This document shows, in pieces, positions 6,845-10,506 of a DNA stretch of 10,506 bases (position 1 is the first letter of the stretch; each line of letters starts with the position of its first letter). The DNA comes from Eubacterium limosum (GTDB lineage Bacteria > Bacillota > Clostridia > Eubacteriales > Eubacteriaceae): assembly GCA_959020865.1 (NCBI GenBank), contig CAUEUD010000124.1, forward strand, positions 1 through 10,506, in the 5' to 3' direction. The position numbers and the translations under genes are program-made. The notes below the pieces were generated by a model. That model saw only the letters and a program-made list of their open reading frames with translations. It was not told the DNA's origin and did not search any database.

Positions 6845-8002
6845 TTATCCAATCTCAGAATGTAAATCATCCAACAAAGATACATTTTTTCGCTTTTCTT
6901 CATCGGTCACATGAGTGTAAATATCCATAGTGGTTTTTATGCTGCTATGCCCTACTAAGGCTTGTACTTTTTTAAGGTCTTCACCATATTCAAATAATCG
7001 TGTCACATAAGTATGTCGCAAATCATGAACGTTAAAGGGTTGACCGTTCATTTGATCACTTATTTTTTTAACGTACGCAATCAACTGAGACGATGTAATA
7101 TAGTTACCTTTATCTGTACAAAATACGACATTATGATCTTCAAATTTATTTGCCAATAGTAATTTCCGTTCAACATATTTTTTTCGATATTCGGCTAATT
7201 CTTTGGCTAAAAAATCCGGCATAGGAACCTTTCTTATAGAATTTTTAGTCTTTGGTTCTGTTACTTTAAAACAATATTTTCCAGTATTTTTATCAGCTTT
7301 GTAACTCAAATTTTTGGTGATTGATATGGATTTATCTTCAAAGCTTATGTCTGTCCACTCTAAGGCCAGGGCCTCCCCTTCACGTAAACCTGTAAAAAGA
7401 AATACCTCTATTAACAGTTCATATCTGGAACCTTTCACCATTGATAGTAATTTCTTCTGTTCCTCGACCGTTAACGCGCGTCCCGTTTTTCTTGTGTTTT
7501 CTGCTTTCTGGCACTCAATTTCAGGTATTTTTAATGATCTGGAAAAATCCATTACAATTTTACCCTGCGTAAAAGCATACCGGATACACGGCGCAATTAG
7601 TTCATGTACTTTCTTTACAACAATTTTACTTGCTCCATCCTCTACCATGTTTTTATAATGCTGCTGAACATCTAAAGCGGTCAGATCACATAAACGAATG
7701 TCCGCTATCGGATGGCCCAAAATATACTTTTTAAATTTACTTTTATAGTTTGCTACTGTGCTATCTTTTTTCCCCAGAACATAAGTATTGTTTATCCATT
7801 TATTCATATAATCCCCAAAACAAGCTTTTTCTGATGTCACGCCCCTATCCAGTTCATATTTAAGGGCTTCAATTTTCTGGTCAAGCTCCCCTACTGTTTT
7901 TCCGTAGAGGTCTTTAGTTTTGGGTAAATTTTTATGCCGGAAACGGTAAAAGAAATATTCGTTTCCGTTCTTGATTTTTTTCTTATACTTAGTTTTTGGC
8001 AT
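6845..8002 (-). CDS. int: Tyrosine-recombinase integrase (phage/ICE type)
   Basis: Site-specific recombinase that would integrate and excise the element. Numbering from the chosen ATG (385 residues; add three for the upstream TTG at 8011): an N-terminal arm-binding region with basic KTKYKKK and YFFYRFRHK strands (about 1-55), a SAM-like core-binding domain (about 60-160) and a catalytic domain (about 170-375). Catalytic residues are Arg207 (TGLREGEAL), Lys251 (TEPKTK), His326 and Arg329 (HDLRHT), His352 (GHSS) and the nucleophile Tyr362 (DIYTHV). All are present, so the enzyme looks intact. The ATG at 8002 is preferred because GGGAGT lies eight bases upstream; the TTG overlaps that site. The gene begins 20 bases after the regulator gene ends, so the two are likely co-transcribed. 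It resembles the Tn916/phage family common in low-GC Gram-positives. Confidence 0.92.
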   Translation of the reverse strand: MPKTKYKKKIKNGNEYFFYRFRHKNLPKTKDLYGKTVGELDQKIEALKYELDRGVTSEKACFGDYMNKWINNTYVLGKKDSTVANYKSKFKKYILGHPIADIRLCDLTALDVQQHYKNMVEDGASKIVVKKVHELIAPCIRYAFTQGKIVMDFSRSLKIPEIECQKAENTRKTGRALTVEEQKKLLSMVKGSRYELLIEVFLFTGLREGEALALEWTDISFEDKSISITKNLSYKADKNTGKYCFKVTEPKTKNSIRKVPMPDFLAKELAEYRKKYVERKLLLANKFEDHNVVFCTDKGNYITSSQLIAYVKKISDQMNGQPFNVHDLRHTYVTRLFEYGEDLKKVQALVGHSSIKTTMDIYTHVTDEEKRKNVSLLDDLHSEIG

Positions 8003-8022
8003 ACCTTTCAACTCCCTTATAC

Positions 8023-8529
8023 TTAATAAAAATGTGATAATATTATGTCATCTGTCATAATGCCCGATATTTCATATTTTTCTAAGTCTGTAAATTCATC
8101 AGGATAAAAATATACGGATAACACGTTTATAAGTCTTTTTCGATATTTTCTTATAGTGCTGCGATCATACCCTAGCATTCGAGCAATCACTTCTTGCTTT
8201 CGATGTTCAAAATAGTGTAGAGGAATGATTTTGTAATAAGGGTCTGTCTCAATCTTGATTAACTTACTATTGATGTATTCAAGCCTTGATTCTATACTTT
8301 CTATTTCACTGCGCATGTTTTCAAGACAAATTCTTTTTCTGTCCGCATCACTTTTATTTTTTACACTTTTATTTCCAATGAATTTTCTTATATCTTTACT
8401 GCCGGTATTAACGCCGTACCTCTCTACTTCTACAATCATATCTTTGAGGTCAATTAAAGCCTGCTTCATTTCCGGTACACTGTACAGTATTTTTTCTGTC
8501 TTAATATATGGTGTTTTATCTACGCTCAT
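8023..8529 (-). CDS. ArpU/RinA-like phage transcriptional regulator (sigma region 4-like HTH)
   Basis: A 168-residue, strongly basic protein. Residues 1-35 and 64-95 are predicted helical from their charged heptad-like pattern. The C-terminal part (about 103-140) matches a sigma-70 region 4-type helix-turn-helix: HYFEHRKQEVIARMLGYD followed by RSTIRKYRKRL. Proteins of this layout in Firmicutes phages (ArpU, RinA and relatives) activate late or packaging genes and usually sit next to the terminase. Here the gene is instead just upstream of the integrase, with a 20-base gap, in the same direction. The ATG at 8529 follows a very G-rich site (GGGGGG, three bases away), a short spacing. The family assignment is by motif and layout. 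A role in integrase expression or element excision is a guess. Confidence 0.6.
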   Translation of the reverse strand: MSVDKTPYIKTEKILYSVPEMKQALIDLKDMIVEVERYGVNTGSKDIRKFIGNKSVKNKSDADRKRICLENMRSEIESIESRLEYINSKLIKIETDPYYKIIPLHYFEHRKQEVIARMLGYDRSTIRKYRKRLINVLSVYFYPDEFTDLEKYEISGIMTDDIILSHFY

Positions 8530-8559
8530 ATTCCCCCCTATGATTTAGTATTTTTTAGT

Positions 8560-8593
8560 AAAACGCCGGCACTAATAAAGACACCGGCGTTTT
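8560..8593 (-). terminator. Rho-independent terminator after the 210-residue protein gene
   Basis: A perfect 10-bp stem (AAAACGCCGG at 8560-8569, partner 8584-8593) with a 14-base loop lies six bases beyond the stop codon of the gene at 8600-9232. On the minus strand it ends in TTTTACT; on the plus strand in TTTTT. It separates that gene from the regulator-integrase pair, so those two need a promoter within 8530-8560 or read-through. I found no convincing promoter there. Confidence 0.85.
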
Positions 8594-8599
8594 TCCTAT

Positions 8600-9232
8600 C
8601 TAACCAAAGAATTGTTTTAATTCAATTTCAAGCTGGGTTACATCCTCAATGATCAGATCAATAAAAGCAGCCTGCCCTTGAATGGCACTTTTAACCGTTG
8701 TGGAATCTCCAACGGCCATATCTTTGATATTACTAAGCATTTTAGCCGCTAAGATGTTGATTTTTCGTTTAGCTTCTTTGGCTGAATCCATCACCTTATA
8801 AAATGGCCCCAGCTTTGATTTTTGACATTCTTCAAAATTCGATTTAGAAGCTAAATCATAAAGTATCTTCATAGAAGCAAAATCTTTCGCAACCTTCAAC
8901 GGCTGAATAACCGTGTCCAGATCATCCGCTTTATAATCTGCCCCGGCGGCATTTAAATACATCAAAGCAGCCGTTAATTTTGAAGCTGTATCTTCTGATG
9001 TGGCAATATCAGCGTCAAAGACATCCGGTAATGATGCTGATATATTCTCAAATTCCTGAGCTTGTTTCATAACATCGTCATGAAACTTTTGATTGATGAA
9101 TTCAATACGTTCAGCCCGTTCCGTTTCATTATAAATATCCAATGCGATAAACTCATTGTCCCGCTTCTGCTGTAAATCTGCAATTCCATTAATGATACTT
9201 TTACAATTTTCCAATTTTCTTTTTACATTCAT
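8600..9232 (-). CDS. Unrecognised helical protein of the mobile element
   Basis: A 210-residue, soluble protein I cannot assign. It has no signal peptide, membrane segment, cysteine cluster or nucleotide-binding motif. The N-terminal third (about 1-65) is rich in charged residues with coiled-coil character (YNETERAERIEFINQKFHDD region). An Asp/Ala-rich middle (about 70-105) follows, then long helical stretches ending in EDVTQLEIELKQFFG. A possible reading is a structural adaptor or scaffold-like phage protein, but nothing specific supports it. The ATG has only a modest AGCAGG site eight bases upstream. The gene is followed by a clear terminator and preceded by a GC hairpin (9272-9288), so it appears to be its own unit or the end of the small-gene operon to its right. 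Confidence 0.75.
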   Translation of the reverse strand: MNVKRKLENCKSIINGIADLQQKRDNEFIALDIYNETERAERIEFINQKFHDDVMKQAQEFENISASLPDVFDADIATSEDTASKLTAALMYLNAAGADYKADDLDTVIQPLKVAKDFASMKILYDLASKSNFEECQKSKLGPFYKVMDSAKEAKRKINILAAKMLSNIKDMAVGDSTTVKSAIQGQAAFIDLIIEDVTQLEIELKQFFG

Positions 9233-9271
9233 TATAATTACCTGCTTTCTTTAAATTATTATCTATACTGA

Positions 9272-9288
9272 GGCCCCTTAACGGGGCC
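9272..9288. other. Compact GC hairpin in an AT-rich leader
   Basis: GGCCCC (9272-9277) pairs with GGGGCC (9283-9288) around a five-base loop, standing out in AT-rich surroundings. It lies 40 bases upstream of the 210-residue protein's start and 15 bases after the broken small gene. No T-run follows on the minus strand, so it is not a standard terminator. It may be an attenuator, an mRNA-stabilising stem or a binding site. Confidence 0.4.
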
Positions 9289-9302
9289 ATACAGCCATTT
9301 TC

Positions 9303-9504
9303 TTATGCTCTCAAACCATCTACTAACCCTTGTTCATAAGCCACCTTGTAAATGGCCGCCATAAAAAAACAACGCTTCACTCTCTTTATCTTTAAACCGA
9401 TAGCCATTTTCAATAATGGCGTTACAAATTTTCATGGACATATCACAATCTTTTTCTGTAATTGCTTCTACCGATTCCATAATCTCGGATTCCGTTAATT
9501 TCAT
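9303..9504 (-). pseudogene. Small mobile-element gene with one-base shift in a seven-T run
   Basis: The ATG at 9504, with a GAGAGG site upstream, opens a frame of 56 codons that ends at 9334 in an unlikely tail (YGGHLQGGL). Dropping one T from the seven-T run at 9369-9363 joins residue 47 to a second frame reading MAAIYKVAYEQGLVDGLRA and stopping at 9303. That makes a coherent 66-residue helical protein starting MKLTESEIMESVEAI. I see two halves of one protein. The shift may be a sequencing or assembly indel, a real mutation, or transcriptional slippage on T7. The function is unknown. Small helical proteins of this kind are common cargo in phage and ICE early regions. It starts within the stop codon of the upstream 35-codon ORF (ATGA overlap). 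Confidence 0.55.
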
Positions 9505-9608
9505 ACTATTTTTTCCTCTCTTTTTATTAAATTTTCAACGTGACGGCAAATGACTTCTTTTCCCTTTTTTAGGGCCTTACAAATCTCACTATACTTGTAT
9601 CTAAACAT
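9501..9608 (-). CDS. Possible 35-residue protein coupled to the next gene
   Basis: A short frame from the ATG at 9608 encodes a basic peptide beginning MFRYKYSEICKALKKGKE and ending KREEKIV. Its TGA stop overlaps the ATG of the following gene (ATGA), a common sign of translational coupling. There is no good ribosome binding site: the preceding bases are AAGAAAACCTA. The start lies directly at the edge of the RGTTTT repeat array, which might carry its promoter. It could be a leader peptide or chance; the overlap and protein-like composition are the only support. Confidence 0.35.
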   Translation of the reverse strand: MFRYKYSEICKALKKGKEVICRHVENLIKREEKIV

Positions 9609-9609
9609 T

Positions 9610-9687
9610 AGGTTTTCTTAGGTTTTTGATATATTATTGAAGGTTGAGTTTTGGTAAGTTTTGAACTACAAGTTTTTTCAAGTTTTG
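9610..9687. repeat. Three pairs of RGTTTT boxes with 10-base pitch
   Basis: On the plus strand three related 17-19 base units follow each other: AGGTTTTCTTAGGTTTTT (9610-9627), GAGTTTTGGTAAGTTTTG (9646-9663) and AAGTTTTTTCAAGTTTTG (9670-9687). In each, two RGTTTT boxes are exactly 10 bases apart (G at 9612/9622, 9648/9658, 9672/9682), about one helical turn, so both face the same side of the DNA. The array lies between the end of the S24-like gene and the 35-codon ORF. It could be a multi-copy operator, recombinase arm-type or excisionase sites, or bent DNA. Confidence 0.6.
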
Positions 9688-9694
9688 CTAAGTC

Positions 9695-9967
9695 CTAAGA
9701 AAGCACCCGCCGGACGGATAAAGCCAAACCTAAAAAGCGGTAGCTCTCCATCAAGTGGTTATTCATATTCACAATGGCCTGTTTATCCTCAATGCGATAC
9801 ATGCGGCCTAGTTCTGCTGTATCTAAACCTTGTTTCACAATCACAACAAATTGCCCGTTTTTTACTTCTTCTTCACCACAATGAATACATTGAATGAAAT
9901 CACCCTTGTAAATACCGTGTTTTTCTGCACTTTTGTCAGTAACCGTCATTTCAAAATAATTTGTCAT
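9695..9967 (-). CDS. Lone S24/LexA-like repressor C-terminal domain, probably non-cleaving
   Basis: A 90-residue protein matching the peptidase S24 domain of phage repressors in order: FEMTVTDKSAEKHGIYKGD (5-23, counterpart of the usual V..DSM....GD), VKNGQFVVIV, a TAELGRMYR segment, and a C-terminal FLGLALSVRRVL strand like the family's IG-VVRR ending. There is no DNA-binding helix-turn-helix at the N-terminus. Ser13 is kept, but the following Met is Ala, and the position of the catalytic Lys (usual T-K-R) is Gly in ELGR. So it probably cannot self-cleave. It may be a partner or antirepressor-like modulator of a full repressor, or a stand-alone fold reuse. The ATG follows GGAGAG by six bases. 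It is 45 bases downstream of the 46-residue gene and likely in the same operon. Confidence 0.6.
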   Translation of the reverse strand: MTNYFEMTVTDKSAEKHGIYKGDFIQCIHCGEEEVKNGQFVVIVKQGLDTAELGRMYRIEDKQAIVNMNNHLMESYRFLGLALSVRRVLS

Positions 9968-10012
9968 TTCATACTCTCCAAAATATAATTTGCTTACCGA
10001 TAGAACATAACA

Positions 10013-10153
10013 CTAATTCACGCCGCTATTAATTCCATCTAATGCGGTTATTACTTCATCCAGTTTTTCAACCAAAATATTATTTTGGCGGTCAACTGTT
10101 CTATTTAATTCATTAATCGCCTGAATTAAGGCTTTTGCCATTTCATCACTCAT
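10013..10153 (-). CDS. Small 46-residue coiled-coil-like protein
   Basis: A short frame beginning MSDEMAKALIQAINELN and ending ALDGINSGVN. The ATG has a strong GGAGG ribosome site ten bases upstream, the best in the accessory segment. The whole protein is amphipathic helix with hydrophobic residues at about 3-4 spacing, suggesting a coiled-coil or oligomerising peptide. There is no known family that I recognise. It is the first gene of the minus-strand small-gene operon and lies directly downstream of the regulatory intergenic region. Such tiny helical proteins in element early regions are often regulators or interaction partners, but nothing here proves that. Confidence 0.7.
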   Translation of the reverse strand: MSDEMAKALIQAINELNRTVDRQNNILVEKLDEVITALDGINSGVN

Positions 10154-10168
10154 TTTTTTCTCACCTCC

Positions 10169-10411
10169 AATGCCCTAAATCGCCAACTATAGAGCGTTTA
10201 TTTTTGCTTAAAATTGTACTGTTGGTATATCTAAAATAGTCTTTCGTTTGTACTAGTTAAATTAACTGTAAAAGTCACAAGTGGGTTTACTAGCGTTTAA
10301 GTGGAGTGGCTTTCAAACACCTATACCTATATATAAATATATAATTCATTTAAGCTATATGGGTTTAAGGGGATATCCACTAAAACGCCATCTAATCCAC
10401 TTGAGATTTTT
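10169..10411. promoter_or_regulatory. Regulatory intergenic region with AAGTGG-box inverted repeat
   Basis: This gene-free stretch holds an imperfect 31-bp inverted repeat, 10276-10306 against 10375-10405 (23 of 31 positions match). Each arm carries two boxes 20 bases apart: AAGTGG at 10279 and 10299 on the plus strand, and AAGTGG (10402-10397) and TAGTGG (10382-10377) on the minus strand. A further related copy, GTTTAAGGGGAT (10363-10374), forms a local palindrome about GGATATCC with the right arm. Between the arms is an A/T-only-like core (about 10311-10360, TATATATAAATATATAATT). A separate 13-bp palindrome, AGTTAAATTAACT, lies at 10255-10267. I could not pick a single promoter with confidence. 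Operator array, recombination site and replication origin all fit. Confidence 0.55.
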
Positions 10412-10506
10412 TTACAGGCGGTAACCGTCCGGGCCGTACTTGGCCAGCAGCGCCTTGTTGGCGGTGACCACGGAAGAACCGGATTCGATGGCGGCAAGCA
10501 CGAACT
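10412..10506 (-). pseudogene. Homoserine dehydrogenase fragment, probably a chimeric join
   Basis: From the window edge inward the minus strand reads AIESGSSVVTANKALLAKYG and then PDGYRL before a TAA at the composition junction. 'VVTANKALLA' is the conserved NAD-domain segment of homoserine dehydrogenase (threonine/methionine pathway, cytosolic), normally near residue 105-120 of ~430. Third codon positions are mostly G or C (25 of 30), unlike every other gene here and typical of high-GC Actinobacteria such as Bifidobacterium. The rest of the enzyme is missing on the left, where AT-rich element DNA begins within a few bases. A misassembled or chimeric join is the simplest explanation; horizontal insertion of a gene fragment is less likely. 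The 5' part runs off the window. Confidence 0.65.

Larger units (their letters stand above)
6793..10411. mobile_element. Partial integrative element or prophage remnant (integrase end)
   Basis: From just after the peptidase terminator, base composition becomes distinctly AT-rich. All genes lie on the minus strand: tyrosine integrase, sigma-like regulator, unknown helical protein, several very small genes and an S24-repressor-like protein. This is typical of the integrase/lysogeny end of a Firmicutes prophage or integrative element. No portal, terminase, tail, relaxase or replication gene is seen. No tRNA lies at the left edge. The right limit is set by the abrupt GC-rich junction at about 10412, so the rest of the element is missing. 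Neither attachment site can be proved from one end. Phage versus integrative conjugative element is undecided. Confidence 0.65.

Noticed and set aside
7314..7658. Plus-strand 114-codon frame opposite the integrase
   Set aside because: Opposite a complete tyrosine recombinase catalytic domain; Ser/Phe-rich shadow composition and no start signal.
8003..8011. TTG start giving the integrase three extra residues
   Set aside because: The TTG overlaps the GGGAGT ribosome site, while the ATG at 8002 has ideal spacing from it.
9610..9687. CRISPR array
   Set aside because: The repeats are short, in pairs of 10-base pitch, without uniform 20-40 base spacers, and no cas gene is nearby.
9661..9897. Plus-strand 78-codon frame opposite the S24-like gene
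   Set aside because: No ribosome binding site, starts within the repeat array, and the opposite strand encodes a recognisable S24-like domain with a good ribosome site.

Overview
The window looks like a chromosome segment of a Gram-positive Clostridia-type bacterium, plausibly a Eubacteriaceae member such as the Eubacterium limosum group. The evidence is purine-rich ribosome binding sites, sigma-A-type promoters and the gene families present. The species guess is an inference from protein character and is weak.

Left part (1-5320): a pentose catabolism cluster. On the minus strand, read right to left, are araB (ribulokinase), araD (L-ribulose-5-phosphate 4-epimerase) and araM (sn-glycerol-1-phosphate dehydrogenase). 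A DeoR-family regulator is transcribed divergently from araB. araB and araD each have their own promoter. The two promoters are almost the same module: an extended -10, a 17-base spacer, and the same AAACATAAAGTA-type block just downstream. This suggests one regulator, most simply the adjacent DeoR protein, controls both. A hairpin terminator separates araB from araD. About 240 bp of a miniature inverted-repeat element, flanked by 15-16 bp direct repeats, sits between araD and araM. No L-arabinose isomerase (araA) or sugar transporter lies in the window.

Middle (5321-6795): a plus-strand M20-family metallopeptidase with its own promoter, overlapped by a perfect 15-bp palindrome, and a clear terminator.

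Right part (about 6795-10411): clearly more AT-rich, minus-strand accessory DNA that starts right after the peptidase terminator. It holds a tyrosine integrase and a sigma-region-4-like (ArpU/RinA-type) regulator. It also holds an unrecognised 210-residue helical protein, a small gene broken by a one-base shift in a seven-T run, a 35-codon ORF coupled to it, a lone S24-repressor-like domain lacking its catalytic lysine, and a 46-residue helical protein. This looks like one edge of a prophage or integrative element; no structural, replication or conjugation genes are seen. Two repeat arrays stand out: three pairs of RGTTTT boxes with 10-base pitch (9610-9687), and a set of AAGTGG boxes forming a large inverted repeat around an AT-rich core (10276-10405).

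The last ~95 bases (10412-10506) change abruptly to GC-rich DNA encoding the 'VVTANKALLA' segment of an actinobacterial-style homoserine dehydrogenase, truncated at the junction. I think this is most likely an assembly chimera, so the right edge of the element should not be read as real flanking DNA.
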